A stretch of DNA of 64,000 bases. Origin: an uncultured Saprospiraceae bacterium (lineage in GTDB: Bacteria > Bacteroidota > Bacteroidia > Chitinophagales > Saprospiraceae). The notes below the pieces were generated by a model. The model was not told the origin of the DNA, did not search any database, and was given only the letters and a program-made list of their open reading frames with translations. The DNA lies in assembly GCA_937926205.1 (NCBI GenBank), contig CALEYL010000031.1, forward strand, positions 62,001 to 126,000, read 5' to 3'. The translations under genes were made by a program, and so were the position numbers. Positions 10,001-17,701 of this stretch are shown here, in pieces. Position 1 is the first letter of the stretch, and every line of letters begins with the position of its first letter.

Positions 10001-10525
10001 ACGCTCGAAAACTTCCTGCGCGGCCGCTGGAACCCTGATCAGCACTGGAGCCTACAACTCGGCGTAACGCAAGGCAGGCGCGAAAGCGATTCTGAATTTT
10101 TCGATACGCGGGACTATACAATTCTGTCGTGGAAGGGCGAACCTCAAATTACCTACCTGCCCAATAAAACGTTTCGGACCATCCTGCGCTACCGGCTCCA
10201 GCGCGACCGGAATACCCTGAACGACGCCGGTGAAACGGCTTTGCACAACGACTTCAGCCTTGAAGCGGCCTACAACCAGTCAGCAAAATCTTCCTTTCGC
10301 TTAAGGGCTTCCTACATTTCGATAGCGTTTGACGGGCAAGTCAATTCTCCCGTTGGTTTTGCGCTCCTGAACGGCTTGCAAAAAGGTCAGAATTACCTGT
10401 GGAATCTGGGATTGGATCGCCAGCTGGGCAAAAACCTGCGCCTTTCTATGAGTTATGAGGGGCGGAAAACCGGAAAATCAGAAGTAGTCCATGTTGGCCG
10501 GATGCAGGTAACGGCAGTTTTTTAG
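7004..10525 (+). CDS. Large outer-membrane beta-barrel-like protein, unknown function
   Basis: The chosen start gives MMRKTTLFLIGMLGLAAMCTAQS, a signal peptide ending in the Ala-x-Ala-like site that Bacteroidota favour. ATG at 6986 and an in-frame extension back to 6695 also exist; the extension lies over the divergent neighbour and is not credible. The mature 1150 or so residues are rich in alternating hydrophobic/polar strands with many aromatic ends, and the last residue is Phe (QVTAVF), the usual outer-membrane barrel signature. Conserved-looking patches are SFSRGISFGNSQDLVLNS and TEKVWIDGKLLTRGLEGDY. I know similar large proteins in Bacteroidota, but not with a defined role. No T9SS sorting domain is present. 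The downstream gene converges and its stop lies 3 bases away. Confidence 0.75.
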   Translation: MMRKTTLFLIGMLGLAAMCTAQSPGLSNLRSRIVLPIAGEGFADTLSLVPESVVVTGIRSGMRLDTSHYQIINRRLLWLKSSNDSVLVRYRVLPFDLGQTVLRLDTARLAADNAPDEPPGLRYNPYERSESSGLFDAKGIDYNGSFSRGISFGNSQDLVLNSNFNLQLSGNIGDGVEILAAISDENIPLQPEGNTRQLREFDRIFIQLKKGNNRLIAGDYELRRPNSYFMNYFKKLQGATFSTAFKTGETGEVQTTASVAISRGQFARNTIAQQEGNQGPYKLNGNSGERFLIVLSGTEKVWIDGKLLTRGLEGDYIIDYNRGELTFTNRQLITKDSRIIVEFEYSDQGYLRSLTAFNADYQQDRWRLHLNWFAQQDSRTSTGDQNLSDAEKQALQEAGDNLALASGIDTLEEFSAFRASYQRLDTVLNCGNRDTLIQYLKLSSDAETARYTARFSLVGEGNGDYVLDESQGANERAYRWVAPDPVTCRRRGNYAPVVQLAAPKQQQLISAGVDYRFAKNGMVKTEVALSRNDLNRFSKLDSEDDTGLAAFVNVQKDIRIGPDSNGWKLETATSYEFVQRNFKALNPYRDPEFLRDWSLANQQGIGVAPAADEHLARTAMALRFKNRGSLQYGFGAFLRDSLYTGLRHNAAFIWQQNGWDLNAEASLLASDESTQRTRFFRPRVNFSKTIPKLKNWRLGLSGEREKSDRRAINSDSLLVTSFFYDNFRLFAESAASEKSNLSLSAGRRWDYAPFGEDYRSLSVATEYRAAGAWQAAKSVQWSGSLGYRKLEVSASAPTTLMPASTFLGRMDFNGNFFKGAVRTVTVYELSAGQEPKLEFTYVPVTPGSGTHIWLDSLYNNDGKIQSYEMEPAPFQDQADYIRVSTISDTYVRTDNANLNYSVQIEPRAVWFAAKDYRKALSKFSILSSLQINRKTREAPGVEAWNPFQLSIPDTALVSVNLNARNTVFFNRADPRFDLQLGQTNLRSRIVQVSGFESRQTLENFLRGRWNPDQHWSLQLGVTQGRRESDSEFFDTRDYTILSWKGEPQITYLPNKTFRTILRYRLQRDRNTLNDAGETALHNDFSLEAAYNQSAKSSFRLRASYISIAFDGQVNSPVGFALLNGLQKGQNYLWNLGLDRQLGKNLRLSMSYEGRKTGKSEVVHVGRMQVTAVF

Positions 10526-10528
10526 CAT

Positions 10529-11515
10529 TTACAAATATTGCCTGAAAATGGCCTTCTCCTGATCAAGGTTCAAAAAAGGAAACTCCTGGTGCAATGTTTC
10601 TATTAAACCCAGTTGTTGTTGTATAAAAATCCGGTGCTCGGCAGTATCAGGATGCAAAGGCCGGTGGCGTGCGGCAGCGCTGATTTTGGAAATGCGGCGG
10701 TTGAGCGCAAGTGTCTCTTCAGTAAACCAGCTTGCCGCAAAATAATCCCGGATATAGCCAATTGCCTGCTCGTTTGGATGGATCATGTCTGTTTCGTAAA
10801 AGCGGTAGTCGCGCAAGTCATCCAGCAACAACTCATACGCCGGAAAATAGTGGACAAAAGGAAATTGCCTGCAAAGCGCTTCGAGGGCCAGAACCAGGGT
10901 CGCCTTGCTGCGCTGGTTTTCCACCATCCCATCCCTGATGTGCCGTACCGGGCTGACCGATACCAGGATTTCAAGATCGGGGCGGCTTGCTTTCCACTGC
11001 GCTATGGGCGCAGAAAGAGCGCCGACCACCTCTCCTACCCCAAGGCGACGTTTTTCAAAATCCGCAGCAGGAAACTTGTGACAATTGGCAGCCACGCGAC
11101 CGCTTTCCTTTCGGGTATACACCAGAGCCGTTCCAGGGGTCAGAATCAACCTGTTTGCGCGCTGTGCAAAAGCAAAACCGTCCTCCAGTGCTTTATTTAT
11201 ACCCTGAAGTGCCTGATTTGCATTGGAATACGAAAAAACACCATGATGGTCGAAGCTATGCCACAACCCGCCATGCTGTACCAGGTCTGATGCCGTATAA
11301 GGCTCTTGTGTCAGCAAACGCGACAAGCCTTCGCCCATAGAAACCGGATTGTATAAAATGCCGAAAGGGTTGATCAGGCAGGAGAATTTCAGATTTTGCA
11401 GCCAATCCCCCATATGCGTTGCAAAACAGGATCCCATGCACAGAATGGCGTCCTGATGACCGATGGAAACAGCGCTTTTTAAAGGAGCGGGCAGACTTGT
11501 GCGAAATTCGCTCAT
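10529..11515 (-). CDS. GSCFA domain protein
   Basis: The 328-residue protein shows the eponymous GSCFA motif in LCMGSCFATHMGDWL (Gly28-Ala32), followed by FGILYNPVSM and, near the C-terminus, ETDMIHPNEQAIGYI. This is the layout of the GSCFA family (PF08885), which resembles GDSL/SGNH hydrolases: the motif Ser and the late D-x-x-H-P could be catalytic. The substrate is not known for bacterial members. There is no signal peptide, so it should be cytoplasmic. It converges on the barrel-protein gene to the left. The gene to the right is divergent, with a roughly 190-base gap that holds a 7-bp repeat array. Confidence 0.88.
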   Translation of the reverse strand: MSEFRTSLPAPLKSAVSIGHQDAILCMGSCFATHMGDWLQNLKFSCLINPFGILYNPVSMGEGLSRLLTQEPYTASDLVQHGGLWHSFDHHGVFSYSNANQALQGINKALEDGFAFAQRANRLILTPGTALVYTRKESGRVAANCHKFPAADFEKRRLGVGEVVGALSAPIAQWKASRPDLEILVSVSPVRHIRDGMVENQRSKATLVLALEALCRQFPFVHYFPAYELLLDDLRDYRFYETDMIHPNEQAIGYIRDYFAASWFTEETLALNRRISKISAAARHRPLHPDTAEHRIFIQQQLGLIETLHQEFPFLNLDQEKAIFRQYL

Positions 11516-11662
11516 GGATTACAGCATTGCGATTGGCCAAAAGTACTAATTTTGTCGGGAGGATGTATGAAAGAACCGAAAGCAGGATACCAGCTTTATC
11601 CTGTAAGCGGTCATACAAAGATTAAGGTGCAACAACGGGTAATCGTAATGTTTCCCGAAAAC

Positions 11663-11704
11663 ACCTTCTAAAGTCTATCATCTGATATCTAAAATCTAAA
11701 GTCT
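11663..11704 (-). repeat. Heptad array, AGAYNNN family (reverse orientation)
   Basis: Six consecutive 7-base units on the plus strand all end in TCT (ACCTTCT, AAAGTCT, ATCATCT, GATATCT, AAAATCT, AAAGTCT). Read on the minus strand they are AGAYNNN units, the same family as at 15526-15595 and 39903-39958. The array ends 4 bases before the ATG at 11709, so it occupies the place of a ribosome binding site. Confidence 0.75.
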
Positions 11705-11708
11705 AACC

Positions 11709-13019
11709 ATGAGTATCTGGGATCGCCTGTTTGGCAACAACACTTCAGTAGCCATTCAACCGGACATCAAATTCGGGCGATACAGCGATGCTTATAAGAC
11801 GGAGTTGCAGCACGAAGCCTGGGACAGATCGCTTTCTGAGTTTGAATCACAGGAATACCTGAGCGCCTATATTTCTTTTTTGGAATACCTTAAAGACCCG
11901 GATGAAGACAATGTGCACTGGCAATTGGACAATGGGCAATTGTGTTTTGAATTATACCAGGGATCCAAAAAAATAAACGGCTATGCCGATGCGCTAAAAA
12001 TCAAAATTGAATCAAAAATCGTCAAAACGCAAACGCTGAGTACAGCCATTCTCCGGCGTTTAATGGAGCAGAATTTCAGTCTCCAATTCAGTCGATTTGC
12101 ATTGGATCCGGACAACAACCTCACCATCGTATTTGACACCTACACCCTCGACGGTTCGCCTTACAAATTGTACTACGCCTTGAAAGAACTGGCAACCAAT
12201 GCCGACAAGCAGGACGATCTGCTGATGGATGAATTTGCCAACCTCGAGCCAGTGGAAGTAGCGCACCTCAAGCCGATTCCGGAAACAGAAAAAGAAGTGA
12301 AGTACAGCTGGCTGGAAAGGGAAATTCGCGAAACGCTGGAAGAGATTGATCACGGAAAATTGGATAAAAATCAATATCCGGGCGGTATTTCCTACCTGCT
12401 GCTCAACCTGGTCTACAAATTGGACTATTTGATCAAGCCCGAAGGGTTTATGATGGAAACACTGGAACGGATGCACCGCTTGTATTTTGCAAAAGACGAC
12501 CGAACTGTAGCGCAAAAAAATCTTTTGTTTTGCAAAGAATTGCAGAAGCTGTCCGCTCGTCCCAAAGAAGCTTTTTTTAAAGAAATGTACCGGGTGCCCG
12601 CTACATTTGGCATTACCGTTTCGGTAGGCCACGAACAAGTTGTTCAGGTCATTAAGAGTGAGTTGCCGAAGATGGACTGGTACGAAGAAAACAACTACGA
12701 AAAAGTCGCGCTGGCCATTCCGGGCTACATTGCTGGTAAGTGTCTGTTCAATTTCGCGGTACCCAAACTCGACCGGGCTTTATTTCTCCTTTTTTTCCAG
12801 ATTATGGAATCCGGGTATTTCACAGCCCTGGGATTTACGGAAAGTTATCGCGAAAGCGACGGGCAGACCTTTCAAAAAAAGGCGATAAAAAAAGCAATCG
12901 AGCAAATCGCGGAATCCCACCAAAACCCTGCTCCGGATACCAGTTTGTTGGTTTTCGACAATCCTGCAAGCTTCGCCCGTTCCTTTTTGCAAATGATGGC
13001 GGAGATGAAAATCAAATAG
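11709..13019 (+). CDS. Hypothetical cytoplasmic protein
   Basis: The 436-residue protein starts MSIWDRLFGNN and has no signal peptide or membrane segment. It is acidic, with a helical middle (about residues 165-290, for example EKEVKYSWLEREIRETLEEIDHG) between two mixed alpha/beta parts. The N- and C-terminal parts (FSLQFSRFALDPDNNLTIVFDTYTLDGSP; FGITVSVGHEQVVQVIKSELPK) have strand-helix patterns that loosely suggest a YbjN or secretion-chaperone-like fold, but I cannot assign a family with confidence. A heptad repeat array abuts its start. It converges on the DMT exporter gene, with only 3 bases between the stops. Confidence 0.7.
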   Translation: MSIWDRLFGNNTSVAIQPDIKFGRYSDAYKTELQHEAWDRSLSEFESQEYLSAYISFLEYLKDPDEDNVHWQLDNGQLCFELYQGSKKINGYADALKIKIESKIVKTQTLSTAILRRLMEQNFSLQFSRFALDPDNNLTIVFDTYTLDGSPYKLYYALKELATNADKQDDLLMDEFANLEPVEVAHLKPIPETEKEVKYSWLEREIRETLEEIDHGKLDKNQYPGGISYLLLNLVYKLDYLIKPEGFMMETLERMHRLYFAKDDRTVAQKNLLFCKELQKLSARPKEAFFKEMYRVPATFGITVSVGHEQVVQVIKSELPKMDWYEENNYEKVALAIPGYIAGKCLFNFAVPKLDRALFLLFFQIMESGYFTALGFTESYRESDGQTFQKKAIKKAIEQIAESHQNPAPDTSLLVFDNPASFARSFLQMMAEMKIK

Positions 13020-13022
13020 GCG

Positions 13023-13964
13023 TTACTTTTTTTTCGATGTACTAATCAGCAAAACGCCGGCCAGAACCAGCGCCGTGCCCGGAATCTGCCAACCGCCAAA
13101 CCTTTCACCCAGAAAAATATACCCCATTGCAATCGTAGCGATGGGTCCGATGCTGCTGATAATAGCGGTATTGGAAGCTCCGATAATCCGGATCCCTTCG
13201 CTGACCAGAAGGGTGGGCAATACTGTAGAAAAGATGGCCATCGCCAGTACCAAACCGTAAAGCCCTGGCGGATAATCCATTAAGTTCCAGGGGTGTGTCA
13301 CTGTGTGGTGCAGAATAATGGCAATACTGGCAATAATCATGGCTGTAGACGTATAGCGCACTGCCCCCATGCGCAAAATGTACTTTGTACTGCCCACCAT
13401 ATATATGGCGTATGCCAGCGCACTGATGAAGATCAAAGTTGCTCCAAGGGGGACATTGCTGCCGCCAAGTTCCGATCGGTCCAGTAAAGCCACCGCAACA
13501 CCGCCATAAGTGAGGGCCAGGGCGATGTACTGGATACGCACAATGGCTTTTCTGAGAAAAAAAGCCGACAGCAGCAACACCATTGTTGGATAGATAAACA
13601 GAATCAGACGCTCCAGCCCCGCCGTAATGTATTGCAAACCCATAAAATCGAACAAGCTGGCGATGTAATATCCCGACAATCCAAAAACGGCAATGGACAT
13701 CCAGTCGCGCCGACTCAAAGGGGTATATTGATCTGATTGCTGCTGGCGTCGTTTTCCTATCCAGGCATTGAAGAGAAAAAAAGGCAGCGAAAACAACATG
13801 CGCAGGGTGAGCAGGGAAACACTGTCTATTTCAAAGCGATAGGCCAATTTGACCAAAACGGCTTTGGCCGAAAAACAAATAGCACTAAGCAACACCAGGA
13901 GGGAGGCAATGATCCGAACCTTTTGGGAAGGAGAGGATGAAGCGGAGGGTGTGATTATTGACAT
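13023..13964 (-). CDS. EamA-family (DMT) membrane transporter
   Basis: The 313-residue protein has about ten hydrophobic segments in two homologous halves, the typical size and layout of EamA/DMT exporters. The first half begins around LLSAICFSAKAVLVKLAYRF with the family's early charged residue after TM1; the second begins around GATLIFISALAYAIYMVGST. The C-terminal repeat ends IGPIATIAMGYIFLGERFGGWQIPGTALVLAGV, matching the usual EamA ending. It would export a small metabolite across the inner membrane; the substrate is unknown. The upstream flippase gene on the same strand ends 39 bases before this start, so the two may be co-transcribed. Confidence 0.88.
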   Translation of the reverse strand: MSIITPSASSSPSQKVRIIASLLVLLSAICFSAKAVLVKLAYRFEIDSVSLLTLRMLFSLPFFLFNAWIGKRRQQQSDQYTPLSRRDWMSIAVFGLSGYYIASLFDFMGLQYITAGLERLILFIYPTMVLLLSAFFLRKAIVRIQYIALALTYGGVAVALLDRSELGGSNVPLGATLIFISALAYAIYMVGSTKYILRMGAVRYTSTAMIIASIAIILHHTVTHPWNLMDYPPGLYGLVLAMAIFSTVLPTLLVSEGIRIIGASNTAIISSIGPIATIAMGYIFLGERFGGWQIPGTALVLAGVLLISTSKKK

Positions 13965-14003
13965 CGGTGATGATTCATTGGCGAATTTGTCTGATGCTCA
14001 CAT

Positions 14004-15485
14004 TCAATGTGCCGAAACCCGCTTCAGCAGGTTGTTCCGTTCGATTGCATACACGACCAGTACATACAACCCCAGCCAGGCGGTATTTGCCGTCGTGCGG
14101 AGGGCGAGGCCCGAAGGACTGAGCCATTCGCTCATGAAATAGATTCCAACTGCGAGGGCAATGTAAAGCGCCATCCTCCCTATCGGATAAGGAATGGGGT
14201 AATAACGCTGCCCGATGAGGTAGCCCGCAGCCATCATAGAGCCAAAGCAGGCCAATGCAGCCCATGCTGATCCGGCATAACCGATTTGCGGAATCAGTAC
14301 AATGTTGGCCACAACGGTTACCACAGCGCCACCTACAGAAATGTAAGCGCCTATGTGGGTTTGGTCTGTGAGTTTATACCAGGCCGAAAAATTGTAGTAG
14401 ATGCCTAAAAACAGATAGGCAAGCAGGGTAATCGGAACAATGGCCAGCCCTTCGCGGTAACTCCCAGCTATGAGGAACTGAAAATAATCAAGGTATAACA
14501 TGATGCCCAGAAAAGCCAGACCTCCGGCCAACGCAAAGGATTGCCCCACCTGAGCATAGAGTTGCCGGGCATCGCTGCGCTCCGAATGGCTGAAAAAGAA
14601 AGGTTCTGCGGCGTATTTAAAAGCCTGGGTAAACAGGTTCATAAGTACGGCAATTTTGATGCAGGCATTGTAAACCCCCAATTGATCGAGGTTCTCACGG
14701 AGGTCTCCGGGCAGCAATTCCTTTAGCAAAAAGCGGTCTGAGAGCTGGTTGATCATGCCGGAAATACCAACGATGACCAGAGGCAGGGCATAAGCCATCA
14801 TTTTCCGCCAAAGCATCTGATCGAATTGCCAGCGCACCTTGCGCCACCACGGCAACAGCATGACGAATGTGACCACGCTCGCCAGCAAATTGGCGATGAA
14901 AACGTAATGCAGCTCATTCCCCGGGTAGTACAGCCCCGACAAAGAACCTTCGCCCTTTCCAATGATTGGTCCAATTTCCAGAAAAAAGACAATCAAGGTT
15001 CCGTTTACAACTACGTTCACCACCTTCAGCATGGCAAAACGCATGGGGCGGTTTTCCAGGCGCATCCGCGCAAAGGGAATGGCGCACAGGGCATCAAGGC
15101 CGAGGATCAGGGCAAAATAAATGACGTAGGCGGCATCCGAACGTTGAGTCAGCAGCCCCGCAATGCCCGGCGAAAAAACAATCATCAGGGAAGTGAAGGC
15201 CAATGTGCTGACCAACAAAGAAATAGAAGCTGTTGAATAGGCCCGCTCCCGATCTTCCATTTGACGGCCAAAACGAAAAAAGGCCGTTTCCATGCCGTAA
15301 GTTAGAAACACCATCAACAAACCTGCAAAGGCATACATGAGTCCGTGAACACCGTATTCATCGCGCTTTCCTGCCAGTATCCGTGTCAGATAGGGCGTAA
15401 TGATGATGAAGTTCAGGAGGTGAGACAGTATCGTGGCGCCTCCGTATATGGCAGTTTCGCCGGCTAATTTTTTTAGCAGGGACAT
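14004..15485 (-). CDS. Oligosaccharide flippase family protein (Wzx-like)
   Basis: The 493-residue protein has about 14 hydrophobic segments and the N-terminal signature of polysaccharide flippases of the MOP superfamily: LLKKLAGETAIYGGATILSHLLNFIIITPYLTRIL, followed by the D-EYGVHGLMYAFAGLL segment. It would move a lipid-linked glycan to the outer face of the inner membrane, for lipopolysaccharide, capsule or glycoprotein building. No glycosyltransferase cluster surrounds it here. It sits upstream of, and probably with, the DMT exporter gene. A heptad repeat array lies about 40 bases before its start. Confidence 0.88.
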   Translation of the reverse strand: MSLLKKLAGETAIYGGATILSHLLNFIIITPYLTRILAGKRDEYGVHGLMYAFAGLLMVFLTYGMETAFFRFGRQMEDRERAYSTASISLLVSTLAFTSLMIVFSPGIAGLLTQRSDAAYVIYFALILGLDALCAIPFARMRLENRPMRFAMLKVVNVVVNGTLIVFFLEIGPIIGKGEGSLSGLYYPGNELHYVFIANLLASVVTFVMLLPWWRKVRWQFDQMLWRKMMAYALPLVIVGISGMINQLSDRFLLKELLPGDLRENLDQLGVYNACIKIAVLMNLFTQAFKYAAEPFFFSHSERSDARQLYAQVGQSFALAGGLAFLGIMLYLDYFQFLIAGSYREGLAIVPITLLAYLFLGIYYNFSAWYKLTDQTHIGAYISVGGAVVTVVANIVLIPQIGYAGSAWAALACFGSMMAAGYLIGQRYYPIPYPIGRMALYIALAVGIYFMSEWLSPSGLALRTTANTAWLGLYVLVVYAIERNNLLKRVSAH

Positions 15486-15525
15486 TTGAGCTGTTTTGAG
15501 GATGCAAGTTTAGGCATTAGAATTG

Positions 15526-15595
15526 AGATGTCAGATGTTAGATGTTAGATATTAGACGCCAGACGCCAGATGCCAGACGCCAGATGCCAGATGCG
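15526..15595 (+). repeat. Heptad array, AGAYNNN family, ten units
   Basis: Ten uninterrupted 7-base units (AGATGTC, AGATGTT twice, AGATATT, AGACGCC twice, AGATGCC, AGACGCC, AGATGCC, AGATGCG) lie between the divergent flippase and dehydratase genes. About 15 bases later comes GAACAAGTTGCGCTCCAC (15611-15628), which weakly resembles the core found between the heptad arrays at 31160-31246. Confidence 0.85.
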
Positions 15596-15682
15596 ACGCA
15601 AAACAAGATAGAACAAGTTGCGCTCCACGATGTTGCTGTGTTTAGAATCAATTGTTAAGTCTAAAATTGAAATTACAAGGCC

Positions 15683-15925
15683 ATGTGGACCGAAGCCAAC
15701 AACCAACTCAGCGCTGAATTGCGCTTTCAGGATTTTTCAGCTGCTTTTGCTTTCATGACAGAAGTCGCCCTGCTTGCTGAAAAAATGAATCACCATCCTA
15801 ACTGGAGTAATGTCTGGAACAAAGTAGACATTCACCTCAACACCCACGATGCCGGCAATACGGTTACTGAAAAAGACCGAAAACTGGCTGCTGCCATCGA
15901 AAAAGTCTTTGAAAAATACCAGTAA
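15683..15925 (+). CDS. 4a-hydroxytetrahydrobiopterin dehydratase (PCD)
   Basis: The 80-residue protein carries the pterin-4a-carbinolamine dehydratase signature EKMNHHPNWSNVWNKV (His37, His38 and the conserved Pro-x-Trp), followed by LNTHDAGNTVTEKDR, which fits the family's late conserved block. It dehydrates 4a-hydroxytetrahydropterin, recycling the cofactor of aromatic amino acid hydroxylases. An in-frame TGA lies 5 codons upstream, so ATG at 15683 is the first possible start and the short length is genuine. No hydroxylase gene is nearby. It converges on queE, whose stop lies 8 bases further on. Confidence 0.92.
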   Translation: MWTEANNQLSAELRFQDFSAAFAFMTEVALLAEKMNHHPNWSNVWNKVDIHLNTHDAGNTVTEKDRKLAAAIEKVFEKYQ

Positions 15926-15933
15926 ACACTGTT

Positions 15934-16563
15934 TTATGGAATGTGGAGCACTTTATGTGTTTGAAGGCTCAGGCGCCATTTAGGATGTGCGAGACAATAA
16001 TCGAGGGTAAGCTTGATGTTTGCTGCCTGCTGGGGACTGTCCATCGGCTGCAGAAAAAAATGCCTGAAATCGAGCTGCTCAAAACGCTCAGGTTCTGCGC
16101 CAGCTTGCGGAAAAACCAGCTTCATTTCATCGCCTGATAACAAAACCAGTTCTGAACCCGCTTTCGGACTGACGCAAATCCAATCTATACCCGGAGGAGG
16201 CAGTATGGTTCCGTTGGTTTCAATAGCCACTTCAAAACCCTGCTTGTGCAAAGCATCGAGCAAAGGGACATCCAACTGCAACAGAGGTTCGCCGCCCGTA
16301 CACACAACGTATGGTTTACCACCACCGGGCCATTGTGCCGCAATAGCAGCAGCCAGGGATTCCGGCGTCTTGAAGCGACCGCCATTTGGCCCGTCTGTTC
16401 CGACAAAATCGGTATCACAGAACTGACAAATTGCTTTGTGGCGGTCTTCCTCCCTGCCGCTCCAAAGGTTGCAGCCGGTGAAACGGCAGAATACAGCAGC
16501 ACGGCCTGTTTGTGCTCCTTCACCCTGTAAAGTATAGTATATTTCTTTGACTTTGTAAGACAT
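15934..16563 (-). CDS. queE: 7-carboxy-7-deazaguanine synthase (QueE)
   Basis: The 209-residue protein is a short radical-SAM enzyme. Its cluster cysteines are Cys31, Cys46 and Cys49, a CX14CX2C spacing that is characteristic of QueE and not of ordinary CX3CX2C radical-SAM proteins. Other marks are EIYYTLQGEGAQTGR at the start, VCTGGEPLLQLDV, and IETNGT. It converts 6-carboxy-tetrahydropterin to 7-carboxy-7-deazaguanine in queuosine and deazapurine synthesis. The frame extends upstream to 16620, but that stretch is translated repeat; ATG at 16563 is the family start. It is downstream of nusB on the same strand, and the 138-base gap between them is filled by a heptad element. Confidence 0.93.
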   Translation of the reverse strand: MSYKVKEIYYTLQGEGAQTGRAAVFCRFTGCNLWSGREEDRHKAICQFCDTDFVGTDGPNGGRFKTPESLAAAIAAQWPGGGKPYVVCTGGEPLLQLDVPLLDALHKQGFEVAIETNGTILPPPGIDWICVSPKAGSELVLLSGDEMKLVFPQAGAEPERFEQLDFRHFFLQPMDSPQQAANIKLTLDYCLAHPKWRLSLQTHKVLHIP

Positions 16564-16570
16564 TGGTAAG

Positions 16571-16696
16571 CGGTGAACGGTGGACGGTGGACGGTAGAGG
16601 GTGGACGGTGGAGCGAGCATATGAAAGCAGTCTGCCCCCCTTTAACCTTTATCCTTTCTACTTTAACCTTGTTCCTTTAACCTTATTCCATTAACC
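16571..16696 (+). repeat. Composite heptad element (copy E2)
   Basis: Six units of CGGTGGA type (16571-16612) are followed by a spacer ending in GCAGTCTGCCCCCC (16627-16640) and eight units of TTTAACC type (16641-16696). The same order, inverted, appears at 42773-42876, and a diverged version at 31160-31246. The element fills nearly all of the nusB-queE gap and ends 7 bases from the queE start codon. Confidence 0.85.
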
Positions 16697-16701
16697 TTCA
16701 A

Positions 16702-17637
16702 TTATTCAATCAGTCCACGCCCTTCCTTCACAATTTTACCGTCTTTCTGCAGTTTTTTCATCAGTCGGTCCAGTATGCCGTTGATAAAATCCTTGCTTTT
16801 GTCGGTACTGTAGATCTTTGATATTTCAACATATTCATTCAAAGTCACCTTGGTAGGAATGCTCGGAAAAAACATCATTTCGCACAGCGCCATTTTGATA
16901 AGAATCATGTCAATAATAGCAACGCGCTCAGCATCCCAGTTTTTTAGTGCCGGTTCGATGATGTCAAGCAATTCGGTATTGGCATGGAAAGATTTTTCAA
17001 CCAGCAGCTCTCCAAATTCTTTCACTGCTTCTTCCGGAGGCCGGTATGCTTCATGAAAATTAGGCTCTGCAGGCAGGGCTTTCAGTATTTTTTTCATGGA
17101 ACCAACGATGAGCGACTTGTCATCGATCCAGGCTGGATAGTTATCTTCGATGAGCTCGTTGAAGGTTTCATCGCCACAGCAGTGCTTATAGAGGAACAGC
17201 AACATCTCCATGTGATCTTCCTCTGTGGTATCGTCCTTCAGAACGTAGTTTTTGTACAATTCTGATTTGGCAAACTCCGTGTAGATCAATCTGACATTGT
17301 CCTCATCAATAAGTTCATCCAGGTGATAAGCCCGAATCAGGCGTTTAAGCTCTTCATTGTCGGCAATGGAAGCCATCAGGCTGTTGTCGCAGAGTTTGGT
17401 ATTGAAGAGCCGGTCTTCATCTGTCGGGCGTAATTTAGCTGTTTTTTTGGCGGCGTCCTGACGCGCAAACCCTGCAATGCGGATCAGTGCATCCAGATTA
17501 AACAACAACAACTCAAAAGAGCGGCTGATGCTTTTGCGATACAATTGCATGACACTGCCAAAGGTCAGTTCCTGATCTTTGCCGGCTGCATAAAGCACCT
17601 GCATAACTTTGATACGAACATTTCGTCTGCTCAACAT
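16702..17637 (-). CDS. nusB: NusB-family transcription antitermination factor
   Basis: The 311-residue protein begins MLSRRNVRIKVMQVLYAAGK, the classic NusB opening (R-x-x-R-x-x-x-x-Q-x-L-Y), and ends with the NusB C-terminal block (DMILIKMALCEMMFFPSIPTKVTLNEYVEISKIYSTDKSKDFINGILDRL). The central stretch is much longer than in the roughly 140-residue E. coli protein, as usual for Bacteroidota NusB. It acts with NusE (S10) at boxA RNA in rRNA antitermination. The upstream gene (BT_3928 family) ends 64 bases before its start on the same strand. Confidence 0.88.
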   Translation of the reverse strand: MLSRRNVRIKVMQVLYAAGKDQELTFGSVMQLYRKSISRSFELLLFNLDALIRIAGFARQDAAKKTAKLRPTDEDRLFNTKLCDNSLMASIADNEELKRLIRAYHLDELIDEDNVRLIYTEFAKSELYKNYVLKDDTTEEDHMEMLLFLYKHCCGDETFNELIEDNYPAWIDDKSLIVGSMKKILKALPAEPNFHEAYRPPEEAVKEFGELLVEKSFHANTELLDIIEPALKNWDAERVAIIDMILIKMALCEMMFFPSIPTKVTLNEYVEISKIYSTDKSKDFINGILDRLMKKLQKDGKIVKEGRGLIE

Positions 17638-17701
17638 GACTTTTCTGGAAGCAGTTTTTTTTTGAGACTGTAAAGGAAAACAATTTTCCCAACTACCTCG
17701 C

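Noticed and set aside
10613..11290. 225-codon plus-strand frame
   Set aside because: It lies wholly opposite the GSCFA gene, which has a clear signature.
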